A DNA stretch of 64,000 nucleotides. Origin: Gammaproteobacteria bacterium. Lineage in GTDB: Bacteria > Pseudomonadota > Gammaproteobacteria > JAABTG01. Position 1 is the stretch's first letter; every line of letters starts with the position of its first letter. The stretch spans positions 1,984,001-2,048,000 of the forward strand of contig JAXHLS010000002.1 in the NCBI GenBank assembly GCA_034522055.1, read 5' to 3'. The notes under the pieces were generated by a model. It was not told the DNA's origin. It worked only from the letters and a program-made list of their open reading frames with translations, and ran no database searches. A program made the position numbers and the translations under genes. This document shows, piece by piece, positions 8,532 through 16,486 of this stretch.

Positions 8532-9731
8532 ATGACCCTAATGGAATTCCTCATCTCCGGTGTGACCGGCCTGTCGGTCCCGGGCAAGATCCTGGTGACC
8601 CTGCTGTTCACCCACCTGACCATCGTCTCCGTCACGGTATACCTGCATCGCAACCAGGCCCACCGGGCCCTGGACCTGCATCCGCTGGTGGCCGTGGCCT
8701 TCCGCGCCTGGCTGTGGCTCACCACCGGCATGGTCACCCGCGAATGGGTGGCGGTGCACCGCCGTCACCACGCCCGTTGCGAGGGCCCGCAGGACCCCCA
8801 CAGCCCGGCCCAGGTAGGCATCGGCAAGGTGCTCAAGGAGGGCTCGGAACTCTACCGCGAGGCCGCGGCCGACGGCGCGACCCTGGAGCAGTTCGGCAAG
8901 GGTACGCCGGACGACTGGCTGGAGCGCCATGTGTTCTCGTGCCACAGCGTGCTGGGCGTGGCCCTGATGCTGATGGCCGACGTGGTGCTGTTCGGTGTCG
9001 CCGGGCTTGCCATGTGGGCGGTGCAGATGCTGTGGATCCCCGTCATGGCCGCCGGCGTCATCAACGGCATCGGCCACTGGTGGGGCTACCGCAACTACGA
9101 GGTCCAGGACCGCTCCACCAACATCCTGCCCTGGGGCGTGCTCATCGGCGGCGAGGAACTCCACAACAACCACCATGCCTACGCCAGCTCGGCGCGCTTC
9201 TCGTCCAAATGGTGGGAGCTGGACGCGGGCTGGGTCTACATCCGTGCCCTCCAGGCAGTGGGGCTGGCGAAGGTGCGGCGACTGGCGCCGCGGGTCTACC
9301 GCATTCCCGGCAAGTCCCGGGTCGACGTGGACACCGTCAGGGCCGTGGTGACGGCCCAGGTCCAGGTGGCCGCCGCCTATGCTAGGGGTGTGATGGTGCG
9401 GGTGTATCGTGAGGAGTTGGCGCGCTTTTCGGGGGGTGACCGCCGCCTGCTGGCCCAGGCCCGCAAGCTGCTGGTGCGCGAGCAGAGCCTGTTGAGCGCC
9501 GACGCCCGGATGCATCTCCAGCAGGCCTTGGCCCGCAGCCAAGCGCTGCAGACGGTCTATGAGTTCCGCGAGCGCCTGTTCGATATCTGGTCTCGGCGCA
9601 GTGCGCGCCAGGAGGAGCTGATGGAGTCCCTCCAGGAATGGTGCCGCCAGGCGGAAAGCACGGGCATCCAGGCCCTGGAGGATTTCTCGCGCCAGCTGCG
9701 CAGCTACTCCAGCGCCCCGGCCACGGCGTGA
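8532..9731 (+). CDS. Acyl-CoA/acyl-lipid delta-9 fatty acid desaturase
   Basis: A 399-residue integral membrane di-iron desaturase. The three histidine boxes are present: HRNQAH (39-44), HRRHH (76-80) and HNNHH (211-215), with an extra conserved His in GHWWGY (182). Hydrophobic segments surround the boxes as expected. The sequence around HRALDLHP and TTGMVTREWVAVHRRHH strongly resembles the Pseudomonas DesB-type acyl-CoA desaturase. Residues from about 285 onward form a charged helical tail found in this subfamily. The likely role is introducing a cis double bond into membrane acyl chains, adjusting fluidity. Its own promoter lies in the 8378-8531 gap. Confidence 0.88.
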   Translation: MTLMEFLISGVTGLSVPGKILVTLLFTHLTIVSVTVYLHRNQAHRALDLHPLVAVAFRAWLWLTTGMVTREWVAVHRRHHARCEGPQDPHSPAQVGIGKVLKEGSELYREAAADGATLEQFGKGTPDDWLERHVFSCHSVLGVALMLMADVVLFGVAGLAMWAVQMLWIPVMAAGVINGIGHWWGYRNYEVQDRSTNILPWGVLIGGEELHNNHHAYASSARFSSKWWELDAGWVYIRALQAVGLAKVRRLAPRVYRIPGKSRVDVDTVRAVVTAQVQVAAAYARGVMVRVYREELARFSGGDRRLLAQARKLLVREQSLLSADARMHLQQALARSQALQTVYEFRERLFDIWSRRSARQEELMESLQEWCRQAESTGIQALEDFSRQLRSYSSAPATA

Positions 9732-9768
9732 CGCCCGACCCCTACAGATACACCACCACTGCTTGTTC

Positions 9769-10044
9769 CTTTGGCACGGATGTAGGTCGGGATTCATCCC
9801 GACATTAGACCCAACCGCACACACCACGGGCCGGGCCGGAGCCACCCGCCGGCGTCGGCTGTCGGGCTGAAGCCCGACCTACAGCCCGCCCTACACAACA
9901 CCCCCCCTGCCCATTCCTTTGGCACGGATGTAGGTCGGGATTCATCCCGACATTAAACTCCTCCCTGACCTTCTCCCTTTTCGCGTCATTTCGCGTCTTT
10001 CGCGGTTACGCTTTTAGCCTGTAGGTCGGGATTCATCCCGACAA
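9769..10044. repeat. Cluster of short palindromic repeats (locus 1)
   Basis: The gap between the desaturase and DUF3299 genes (9732-10049) contains no gene. It holds four palindromes: GTCGGGATTCATCCCGAC at 9786-9803, 9934-9951 and 10025-10042, and GTCGGGCTGAAGCCCGAC at 9861-9878. Most are preceded by GTAG or followed by CTAC, and two copies follow CCTTTGGCACGGATGTAG. The same units recur near 51.7 and 61.1 kb. They are REP-like elements; a transposase of the TnpA-REP (Y1) type could mobilise them, but none is in this window. Confidence 0.85.
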
Positions 10045-10049
10045 TCAAA

Positions 10050-10592
10050 CTATTCATAGGGTTCCACGGCGGTGGCGTCCAGCCGGTAGCCCGCTTCGGC
10101 GAGTTCGCTGGAGTTCTGCTCCACCCGCAAAGTGCCCGTGACCCACACGGTGTCGAACAGCTTGCCGCGGTAGGGCCGGTCCTCGGCGGTGACCACGTAT
10201 ACGGTCTGGTTGGCGGGCGGCGGCGGCACGTGGATACAGGCCCCGTAGTAGGGCACCAGCAGGAACTCGGCGATGGCCTCGGGTTCCACCTCCAGGGGCA
10301 CCACGAAGCCCGGCAGCCGTACCCGCCGGCCGTCCAACTCGGGCACCACCGGGGCCTCGTCCCACAGGGCCTTCAACTTGTCCATGAGTTCCTGGGCCCG
10401 GGGGTCGTCGTCGCTCAGGCCCTCGGCATCGAATTCAGCCAGCAGCTTGTCCGGCCGCCAGTCCTCCGGGATCAGGGCATCCCAATCCAGTTCCTCCGCG
10501 CTCCCGGCGGCCCGCGGGGCCTCACCGGCTGCCGTGAATAAAAACAGCATGGTCCCCAGGATCAGGGCTCTAGTGGTCATGGGATAGCGCAT
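10050..10592 (-). CDS. DUF3299 protein, last gene of the zinc operon
   Basis: A 180-residue exported protein: a signal peptide (TTRALILGTMLFLFTAAGEA), then a DUF3299 domain with the diagnostic stretch LPGFVVPLEVEPEAIAEFLL followed by VPYYGACIHVPPPPANQ. The Cys-x-His pair and proline-rich motif are invariant in the family and could bind metal. It starts 11 bp after the FtsX-like permease stop, with an AGGA-type ribosome binding site. In Pseudomonas the same trio (ABC ATPase, FtsX permease, DUF3299) is linked to Zur-controlled zinc loci, so a role in zinc trafficking across the envelope is inferred. Confidence 0.8.
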   Translation of the reverse strand: MRYPMTTRALILGTMLFLFTAAGEAPRAAGSAEELDWDALIPEDWRPDKLLAEFDAEGLSDDDPRAQELMDKLKALWDEAPVVPELDGRRVRLPGFVVPLEVEPEAIAEFLLVPYYGACIHVPPPPANQTVYVVTAEDRPYRGKLFDTVWVTGTLRVEQNSSELAEAGYRLDATAVEPYE

Positions 10593-10603
10593 TTACGGGG
10601 TCC

Positions 10604-11863
10604 TCATACACGGATGGACAGGCCGTCGGCCAGGGACAGTCGATAGGCCCGGTAGGCGGGGATGGCGCCCACGCTGAAGCCGGCCACGGCCACGGCGCCC
10701 AGCAGGATCAACTCGTTGCCGGCGGGGGCGGCCACGGCGATATGGATGCCCAGCCGGTCCTCCATCACCGTGCGGGCGGCCAGCAGCAGCCCGTAGAGCA
10801 GGCCGAGGCCAAGGGCGATGCCGCCGCCCGTCAGGACACCGGCCTCGCCCATGATGAGGGTGAATACGTGGATCGGCCGCGCGCCCACGGAGCGCAGGAT
10901 GGCCATCTCCCGGCGCCGCTCGTTGAGGCTGGCCAGGAGCGCGGTGAGCATGCCGGCCAGACCCACCACCACCACGAAGGCCGCCACCACCAGCAGGGCA
11001 TTCTCCGCCACCGCCATCAGGTTCCACAGCTCGCTCAGGGCCACGCCGGGGAGGATAGCGGTCAGGGGCTCGTCGGGATAGTCGTTGACGAAGCGCTGGA
11101 CCTGGAAGGCGGCCATCCGCGAGGTCAGCCCCACCAGTACCGCGGTGATCTCGTCGGGGGTCAGGTCCATGGTGCGCAGCCGCTCGGCCGGGACCTGGAA
11201 GCCCGGCATGGGGGTCCCGCTCTGCCAGCCCACATGGATGGCCTCGATGGCCCGCAGGCTCACGTGCACCGTGTGGTCCACCGGGGTGCCCGTGGCCTTC
11301 AGGATCCCGGCCACCCGGAAAGGCCTGTCCTCGTGGCGGGTGAAGGCGACGTCCGCGGCGCCGTGGGCCACCACCAGCTCGTCCCCGAGGGCATAGCCCA
11401 GCTTGCGGGCCACCTGTGCCCCCAGCACCGCGTCGTAGAGATCGTCGAAGACGCCGCCCGTGGCGAAGGCGAGGGCGCGATCCCGGGCATAGCGATAGTG
11501 CTCGAAATAGGCCGCGGTGGTGCCCATCACCCGGTAACCGCGGTGAGAGTCGCCGAGGGAGATGGGGACGGTCCAGGCCACCCGGGGATGGTTCGCCAGC
11601 TCCCGGTAGCTGGCCCAGGAGATGTTGTTGGTGGGGTTGCCGATGCGGAACACCGAATAGAGCAGGAGCTGCACGCCGCCACTGCGGGCGCCGACGATGA
11701 GATCGGTGCCGGAGATGGTGTTGGCGAAGCTCGTCCGGGCCTCGTGGCGCAGCCGTTCCACCCCCACCAGCAGGGTCACCGACAGGGCGATGGAGAACAG
11801 GGTGAGGGCCGCCGTGGCACGACGGTTCACCAGGCTCTTCCAGGCCAGACCGAGCACGGCCAT
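10604..11863 (-). CDS. FtsX-family ABC permease of the zinc operon
   Basis: A 419-residue MacB/FtsX-type permease: an N-terminal transmembrane helix (about 15-37, following AVLGLAWKSLVNRRATAALTL), a large periplasmic domain, and three C-terminal transmembrane helices around LVVAAFVVVVGLAGMLTALL, IHVFTLIMGEAGVLTGGGIA and the last hydrophobic block. ERRREMAILRSVGARP is the hallmark cytoplasmic loop of the family. It begins three bases after the LolD-like ATPase gene. Such pairs usually perform mechanotransduction or release substrates from the membrane rather than import ions; its zinc link comes from operon context. Confidence 0.85.
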   Translation of the reverse strand: MAVLGLAWKSLVNRRATAALTLFSIALSVTLLVGVERLRHEARTSFANTISGTDLIVGARSGGVQLLLYSVFRIGNPTNNISWASYRELANHPRVAWTVPISLGDSHRGYRVMGTTAAYFEHYRYARDRALAFATGGVFDDLYDAVLGAQVARKLGYALGDELVVAHGAADVAFTRHEDRPFRVAGILKATGTPVDHTVHVSLRAIEAIHVGWQSGTPMPGFQVPAERLRTMDLTPDEITAVLVGLTSRMAAFQVQRFVNDYPDEPLTAILPGVALSELWNLMAVAENALLVVAAFVVVVGLAGMLTALLASLNERRREMAILRSVGARPIHVFTLIMGEAGVLTGGGIALGLGLLYGLLLAARTVMEDRLGIHIAVAAPAGNELILLGAVAVAGFSVGAIPAYRAYRLSLADGLSIRV

Positions 11864-11866
11864 GGC

Positions 11867-12634
11867 TCAGACCCTGGCGGCGATCGCTGTCGCCGCCGCC
11901 CGGTTGGCCTCGGTGAGGCGGATGGTGCGCTGAAACAGTTCTTCGAGGGCGGAATCGTGGCTCACGAACACCAGGGTGGCACCGTTCGCCCGGCATTCGT
12001 CGAACAGCAGACGCAGGAAGGACTCGCGACGGCCGGCGTCCAGGGACGAGGTGGGCTCGTCGGCGATGAGGAGTTCCGGGGAGCCCATGAGGGCGCGGGC
12101 CGCCGCCACCCGCTGTTGCTGGCCCACACTGAGGGCCGTCACCGGCCGCCGGTGGAAGGCCGCCTGGTCCATATCCAGGTGCTCGAGCAACCGCACGGCC
12201 TCGGCCTCCAGGCTGGGGGAGCGTTGCAGGGCCCGCTCCCGGCGGCGACTGGAAAAACGGCAGGGCAGGACCACGTTGTCTACCATGGAGAGGTAGGGGA
12301 TGAGGTTGAACATCTGGAAGATGTAGCCGATGTGGTGGGCGCGGAAGTGGTCCCGGGCGGCGGCACCCATGGTGTCGAGGCGCCGGTCCAGCACCCGCAC
12401 TTTGCCCTCGCCGGCCACGTTGATGCCCGCCAGCAGGCCGAGGAGGGTGCTCTTGCCACTGCCGCTGGGGCCCTCGATGAAGACCTGCTCACCCCGTTCC
12501 ACCCGCAACTCCTCCAGGGCCAGCACCACGGGCTCCCGGGGGTGCCAGCGGTAGGCCAGATCGCGGATGTCGATGGCCGGGGCGGCGTCCGCGGCGGGGG
12601 CATGGCCGCTCCCGTCGTTGGTGCCGTCACTCAT
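11867..12634 (-). CDS. LolD/MacB-type ABC ATPase of the zinc operon
   Basis: A 255-residue ATPase with Walker A GPSGSGKST, Q-loop region IFQMFNLIPYLSM, signature ALSVGQQQRVAAARAL, Walker B LLIADEPTSSLD and switch His in VFVSHDS. It overlaps the zur gene by eight bases and precedes the FtsX-like permease by three bases, so the two form a transporter of the type-VII ABC class. The N-terminal 20 residues (GTNDGSGHAPAADAAPA) are low complexity; an internal start is possible but no better one is evident. Confidence 0.85.
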   Translation of the reverse strand: MSDGTNDGSGHAPAADAAPAIDIRDLAYRWHPREPVVLALEELRVERGEQVFIEGPSGSGKSTLLGLLAGINVAGEGKVRVLDRRLDTMGAAARDHFRAHHIGYIFQMFNLIPYLSMVDNVVLPCRFSSRRRERALQRSPSLEAEAVRLLEHLDMDQAAFHRRPVTALSVGQQQRVAAARALMGSPELLIADEPTSSLDAGRRESFLRLLFDECRANGATLVFVSHDSALEELFQRTIRLTEANRAAATAIAARV

Positions 12635-13082
12635 GGGCCTTCGCCGTGCAGCGGGCGCAGCTGCCGATGAGTTCCACCACCCGGCGCTTGGGGGCGAAGC
12701 CCGAGGCGGTCTCGGCCGCGCGCAGGCTGCGGGCGATGGCGGGGTCCTCCAGTTCGCTCACATCGCCACAGTCGGCGCAGATGAGGAACTGGCTGGCGTG
12801 GGGGTGGTCCGGGTGGGAGCAGCCCACGAAGGCATGGATGCTTTCCAGCTTGTGTACCAGGCCCTGCTCGAGGAGAAAGTCGAGGGCGCGGTATACCGTG
12901 GGCGGAGCCGGATTGCTGATGCTGGAGCGCATGAGGTCGAGGATGTCGTAGGCGCTCATGGGGCGTTCGGCCGCGCACACCAGTTCCAGCACCGTGCGGC
13001 GCTGAGGTGTGAGGCGCACCCCGCGTTCCCGGCACAGGGCCTCGGCCTGTTCCATGATTCCCGCGAGTCGCTTGCTATCCAT
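12627..13082 (-). CDS. zur: Zinc uptake regulator Zur (Fur family)
   Basis: A 151-residue Fur-family repressor. It has an N-terminal winged helix (RLTPQRRTVLELVCAAERPMS, residues about 21-42), the regulatory metal-site region FVGCSHPDHPHASQF, and two structural-zinc Cys pairs, CADC and CARC, a layout that matches Zur better than Fur. It binds zinc and represses uptake genes when zinc is plentiful. The gene sits inside the operon it should control, overlapping znuB and the downstream ATPase gene by eight bases each, implying autoregulation through the palindrome at 15821-15838. Confidence 0.9.
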   Translation of the reverse strand: MDSKRLAGIMEQAEALCRERGVRLTPQRRTVLELVCAAERPMSAYDILDLMRSSISNPAPPTVYRALDFLLEQGLVHKLESIHAFVGCSHPDHPHASQFLICADCGDVSELEDPAIARSLRAAETASGFAPKRRVVELIGSCARCTAKAHE

Positions 13083-13947
13083 GCCGGGCCTCCCCTGCCG
13101 CCCCGGGGTTGAGGGCGCGGTGGGCGCGGTGCCGGGCGAGGCGGCGGCTGACCAGGGTGGAGGCCAGGTACAGGACCCCCGCCAGCAGGATGATGGTGGG
13201 CCCCACGGGGAGATCGGGAGCGTAGGAAAGGGCCAGTCCGCCCGTGGTGACTACCCCGCCCAGCAGGGTGGCCACTGCCATCATGGGGCCCAGGGAGTGG
13301 ACGTAGTGGCCAGCCACCGCCGCGGGCAGGGTGAGCAGGGCCAGCACCAGGATCAGGCCTACCACCTGGATCAGCAGCACCACCGTCACCGCCACCAGCA
13401 CCAGCAGCAGCAGGTAGAAGAAGGCCACGGGCACCCCCCGCAGGCGGGCGAACTCCTCGTCGAAGGCCACCGCCATGAACTGGCGGTGAAAGGCGACCAC
13501 CGCCGCCAGCAGTGCGGCGTCCAGGGCGGCCATGAACCACAGGCTCTCCCGGGGCACCAGCAGGATGTTGCCGAACAGATAACTCATGAGGTCGCTCTGA
13601 TAACCGGGTGTCTTGGCCATGAACAGGATACCCACGGCCATGCCTATCGCCCACAGGGCGCTGATGAGGGTATCCTCCTGAGCCCGCCAGTGCAGCCGGA
13701 TGCCGCCGATCAACAGGGCCGCCACCACGGCCGCCCCCAGGGCGCCCGCCAGGGGCGGCAGGCCGAAGTAGATGGCGGCACCGATGCCACCCAGCACCGA
13801 GTGGGCGATGCCGCCGGCGAGAAAGGCGATGCGTTTGACGACGACGTAAGTACCCATGATGCCGCAGCCGATGCTGGCCAGCAGGCCGGCGGCCAGGGCG
13901 GTCTGCAGGAAGGACTGGTGGCTCAGGGCGTGGAGAAATCCGTCCAT
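13075..13947 (-). CDS. znuB: Zinc ABC transporter permease ZnuB
   Basis: A 290-residue ABC-3 family permease with about eight hydrophobic helices. The N-terminal part (FLQTALAAGLLASIGCGIMG, then VVKRIAFLAGGIAHSVLGG) carries the conserved SISH/ALSH-like region seen as AHSVLGGIG, and LLTLPAAVAGHYVHSL is the usual coupling-helix area. It forms the inner-membrane channel for zinc with ZnuA and ZnuC. Start at 13947, four bases after the ZnuC stop. The C-terminal 25 residues are charged (RRLARHRAHRALN). Confidence 0.9.
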   Translation of the reverse strand: MDGFLHALSHQSFLQTALAAGLLASIGCGIMGTYVVVKRIAFLAGGIAHSVLGGIGAAIYFGLPPLAGALGAAVVAALLIGGIRLHWRAQEDTLISALWAIGMAVGILFMAKTPGYQSDLMSYLFGNILLVPRESLWFMAALDAALLAAVVAFHRQFMAVAFDEEFARLRGVPVAFFYLLLLVLVAVTVVLLIQVVGLILVLALLTLPAAVAGHYVHSLGPMMAVATLLGGVVTTGGLALSYAPDLPVGPTIILLAGVLYLASTLVSRRLARHRAHRALNPGAAGEARHG

Positions 13948-13951
13948 GGTG

Positions 13952-14686
13952 TCAGTGGTGGTGTTGCACCATGCGAACCTGATCGCCGTAGAGGTCCTGG
14001 ATGATTTCGCCGTCCACGGCCTCGGTCCTGTGGCACACCAGGGTGCGGTTGATGCAGGCCACCCGCCGCACGTAGCTGGAGATGAAGGCGATATCGTGGG
14101 ACACCACCAGGATGGTCATACGTTCATTCAGTCGCCCCAGGAGGTCGAAGATGTCGCTCTCCAGGCGCTGGTCGATGTTGGCGGTGGGCTCGTCCAGGAT
14201 CAGCACCCGGGGGGCGCTCACCAGGGCCCGGGCCAGCAGGGCGCGCTGGAGCTGTCCTCCCGACAGGCTGCCGATCTGGCGCCGGGCCAGGTCATCGGCC
14301 TCCACCTCCACCATGGCCTGCCACGCGGCCGCGCGATCGGCCGGGCGGTAACGGCCCAGCCAGCCGCCGCTGCCGAGACGCCCCATGAGCACCGTCTGCT
14401 CCACGGTGATGGGAAAGTCCCGGGAGAAGCCGGGATACTGGGCCACGTAGCCGAGATGCCGGCTGGCATCCCGGGGCGGGTGCCCCAGCACCCGGATGTC
14501 CCCGCGCTGGGGTTCCAGCAGGCCGAGTATGAGTTTCAGCAGGGTGCTCTTGCCTCCGGCGTTGGGGCCCACGATGCCGAGGAACTCGCCCTCGTCCACC
14601 GTCAGGTCGACCCCCTCCAGCACCGGCGCGGCGCCGTAGGAGAAGCCCACGTCCCGGAGTTCGATGATGGGCACCGCCACGGTCAC
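13952..14686 (-). CDS. znuC: Zinc ABC transporter ATPase ZnuC
   Basis: A 244-residue ATPase: Walker A GPNAGGKST, signature LSGGQLQRALLARAL, Walker B VLILDEPTANID, switch His in LVVSHDIAF, matching the metal-type (ZnuC/MntB) ATPases with the PNAGGKS variant. No in-frame ATG exists near the family start; the GTG at 14686 is chosen because it overlaps the znuA stop by four bases (GTGA) and gives VTVAVPIIELRDVGFSYG. The short C-terminus ends in MVQHHH, a His cluster that could bind zinc and is typical of several ZnuC homologues. Confidence 0.9.
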   Translation of the reverse strand: MTVAVPIIELRDVGFSYGAAPVLEGVDLTVDEGEFLGIVGPNAGGKSTLLKLILGLLEPQRGDIRVLGHPPRDASRHLGYVAQYPGFSRDFPITVEQTVLMGRLGSGGWLGRYRPADRAAAWQAMVEVEADDLARRQIGSLSGGQLQRALLARALVSAPRVLILDEPTANIDQRLESDIFDLLGRLNERMTILVVSHDIAFISSYVRRVACINRTLVCHRTEAVDGEIIQDLYGDQVRMVQHHH

Positions 14687-15555
14687 GGGGTCCCGTTGCC
14701 GGCGATGAGGCGGGCGGCCCGGCGCATGTTGGCGACATAGTCCGCGGCCAGGGGGTCCATGACCACCACCCGGCCGTCGATCTCCTCGGCCAGGCGCTTG
14801 GGCAGCCGCCTGTCCATCTGGGGCTGCACAAAGATCACCCGTACGCCGTGCTCTCTCGCCCGCTCGATGAGGGCGCCGAGGGTGCGGGCGCCGGGCTCCT
14901 TGCCCTCCTGCTCGATGGCCATCTGGGTGAGGCCGTAGCGGGCGGCGAAATGGCTCCACGCGGGATGATAGACCATGAATCGGCGATTGCCCGAGGCCGC
15001 GAAGAGGGCCCGGATGTCGGCATCCAGGGTCTCCAGCTCGGCGGCGAAGTCATGGTAGTTGGCGGTAAAAACCTCGGCGTTGGCGGGGTCGATACGACCC
15101 AGGGTGTCGCGGATGTGCGCCGCCATACGCTTTACCAGCAGGGGATCGGTCCATACGTGGGGATCGTGCCCCTCCGGGTCATGATGGTGGTCGCCATGGC
15201 TTTCGCTCTCCGCGGGTGCGTGGTGGTCCGCTCCCAGATCCAGTCCGGTGCGGGCGTCCATCACTTCCATGGCGGGATTGACGGCGCGGATGCGCGCCAT
15301 CCAGGTGTCTTCGAAGGGCACGCCGACGCGGATATACAACTGCGCCGCGGCCAGGGCGCCGATCTGACGCGGCGTGGGGTCGTAGGTGTGAGGGTTGTGT
15401 CCGGGACCCACCATGGCGGTCACCGTCACCGCCTCGGCACCGATTCGCTCGACGAAGGTTTTGAGGGGCACCACGCTGACGAAGACGCCCGGGGGCTCGC
15501 CGGCACCCAGGGCCGGAGGCGTCACCAGGAACAACATCAGGAACAGACGCCACAT
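14683..15555 (-). CDS. znuA: Periplasmic zinc-binding protein ZnuA
   Basis: A 290-residue cluster A-I solute-binding protein. It has an N-terminal signal peptide (LFLMLFLVTPPALGAGE), the first metal-ligand His region in GPGHNPHTYDPTPRQ, a flexible histidine/acid-rich loop (about residues 110-135, containing ESHGDHHHDPEGHDPH), a second ligand in VYHPAWSHFA, and a late acidic ligand region. The His-rich loop marks zinc rather than manganese specificity. It is the first gene of the zinc operon. The dispersed repeat at 15568-15766 ends 12 bp before the start codon, and the remaining 12 bp carry no purine-rich ribosome binding site, so translation initiation may be weakened or use another start. 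Confidence 0.92.
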   Translation of the reverse strand: MWRLFLMLFLVTPPALGAGEPPGVFVSVVPLKTFVERIGAEAVTVTAMVGPGHNPHTYDPTPRQIGALAAAQLYIRVGVPFEDTWMARIRAVNPAMEVMDARTGLDLGADHHAPAESESHGDHHHDPEGHDPHVWTDPLLVKRMAAHIRDTLGRIDPANAEVFTANYHDFAAELETLDADIRALFAASGNRRFMVYHPAWSHFAARYGLTQMAIEQEGKEPGARTLGALIERAREHGVRVIFVQPQMDRRLPKRLAEEIDGRVVVMDPLAADYVANMRRAARLIAGNGTP

Positions 15556-15567
15556 GGGGCTATACCG

Positions 15568-15766
15568 TTAATGTGAAAGTCGCGAAGCACGAACTCCCCC
15601 TCTCCCTCTGGGACAAATCCGTCGGGAACGGATTTGAACGCGCCTTGGCGCGGCCCGCAGGGCGAAGGGCAGGACGCCTGGAGTACAGGGCTGGGGTGAG
15701 GGAACGAACATGGCGATACGCGCTTCTCTTTCATCATTTCGGGTGGCGCGTATCGCCATGAGAGTT
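15568..15766 (-). repeat. 199-bp dispersed element, copy A (in znuA leader)
   Basis: This segment recurs in opposite orientation at 26448-26648 and 27610-27808 with only scattered differences. In the orientation of copies B and C it begins AACTCTCATGGCGATACGCG and ends CTTTCACGTTAA. Near the first end CATGGCGATACGCGC pairs with GCGCGTATCGCCATG across a roughly 22-bp loop, and a second inverted pair (AAATCCGT/ACGGATTT) lies further in. It encodes no credible protein. It looks like a non-autonomous MITE-like element, and here it separates znuA from its probable operator. No clear target-site duplication is visible. Confidence 0.85.
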
Positions 15767-15820
15767 TTCTTGGATAAGGAACAGTAGCGGCGCGGGCGGC
15801 GGTACCCCGCCGATGGCTTT

Positions 15821-15838
15821 GTTATGTTATAACACAAT
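15821..15838. promoter_or_regulatory. Zur-box-like operator upstream of znuA
   Basis: GTTATGTTATAACACAAT contains the dyad TGTTATAACA and matches the gammaproteobacterial Zur consensus (GTnATGTTATAACATnAC, from general knowledge) at most positions. It is AT-rich in a GC-rich context and is 266 bp from the znuA start, of which 199 bp is the inserted element. Without the insert it would lie about 70 bp upstream, a normal operator distance. The only gene it can serve is the minus-strand znu operon, because rpmG on the other side ends there. Confidence 0.75.
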
Positions 15839-15914
15839 GCAATGGATTGCGAGGCCGAGACCGGGCGGGGACTGTGCCGGCGCGCGTCGGCGCGTTGAAG
15901 GGGGGCGGCGTATG

Positions 15915-15938
15915 GTGGCGGGGCCGGGGCCCCGCCAC
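15915..15938 (-). terminator. Hairpin immediately after rpmG
   Basis: GTGGCGGGGC and GCCCCGCCAC form a perfect 10-bp stem with a CGGG loop, starting four bases after the rpmG stop codon on the minus strand. No T-run follows, so intrinsic termination is uncertain; it may act as a transcript-end stabiliser separating rpmBG from the zinc operon. Confidence 0.5.
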
Positions 15939-15942
15939 GGGA

Positions 15943-16098
15943 TTACTTGATCTTGGCTTCCTTGTACATGACGTGCTTGCGGACCACCGGGTCGAATTTC
16001 TTGAACTCGAGCTTGTCGGGGGTGGTGCGCTTGTTCTTGTTGGTGGTGTAGAAGTGGCCGGTACCGGCGCTGGACACGAGTTTGATCTTGTCTCTCAT
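15943..16098 (-). CDS. rpmG: 50S ribosomal protein L33
   Basis: A 51-residue L33 starting [19 protein letters not shown] and ending [11 protein letters not shown]. It lacks the CxxC zinc knuckles of the C+ type, so it is the ordinary zinc-free (C-) form usual in Gammaproteobacteria. A strong GGAGG ribosome binding site precedes the ATG. It follows rpmB by 10 bp, the conserved bacterial order, and the pair is presumably co-transcribed with radC upstream only by readthrough. Confidence 0.95.
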   Translation of the reverse strand: MRDKIKLVSSAGTGHFYTTNKNKRTTPDKLEFKKFDPVVRKHVMYKEAKIK

Positions 16099-16108
16099 AG
16101 TGACCTCC

Positions 16109-16345
16109 TCAGACCTTGTCGCCGCGCTTGCGAATCTCGGCCAGCACGGGCTCGATGCCCAGCTTGTCGATCATGCGCAGGCCCTTGTGGCTGATCTTGA
16201 GCTTGACCCAGCGCTTCTCACTCTCCACCCAGAAGCGATGGGAATGCAGATTGGGAAGGAAACGACGGCGGGTCTTGTTGTGGGCATGGGACACGTTGTT
16301 GCCCGAGGCCGGCCGCTTGCCCGTAACCTGACATACTCTAGACAT
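16109..16345 (-). CDS. rpmB: 50S ribosomal protein L28
   Basis: A 78-residue L28: [20 protein letters not shown], then the central [18 protein letters not shown] block and C-terminal [20 protein letters not shown]. The reading frame is open upstream, but the start at 16345 gives the normal family N-terminus and length. Forms an operon with rpmG. Confidence 0.95.
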   Translation of the reverse strand: MSRVCQVTGKRPASGNNVSHAHNKTRRRFLPNLHSHRFWVESEKRWVKLKISHKGLRMIDKLGIEPVLAEIRKRGDKV

Positions 16346-16486
16346 GACTGCTTTTCCGGTTGGTTTCCGGCAGGAGCGCGCGCGGGCCGGCCTGCCGCAA
16401 GGGATACGCCGCCCGGAGGCGGAAAGACCGCGATTTATAGCAGATGGCGGCCCGCGCCGCAACCTCGGTATGCGCGCCCGGCGGCC

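Noticed and set aside
9769-10044. Palindromes as rho-independent terminators
   Set aside because: They lack T-runs, occur in mixed tandem clusters and recur at unrelated loci, so they are better described as dispersed REP-like repeats. A secondary terminator role is not excluded.
10742-12670. 642-residue plus-strand open frame
   Set aside because: Antisense to the FtsX permease and ATPase genes, whose Walker motifs are clear.
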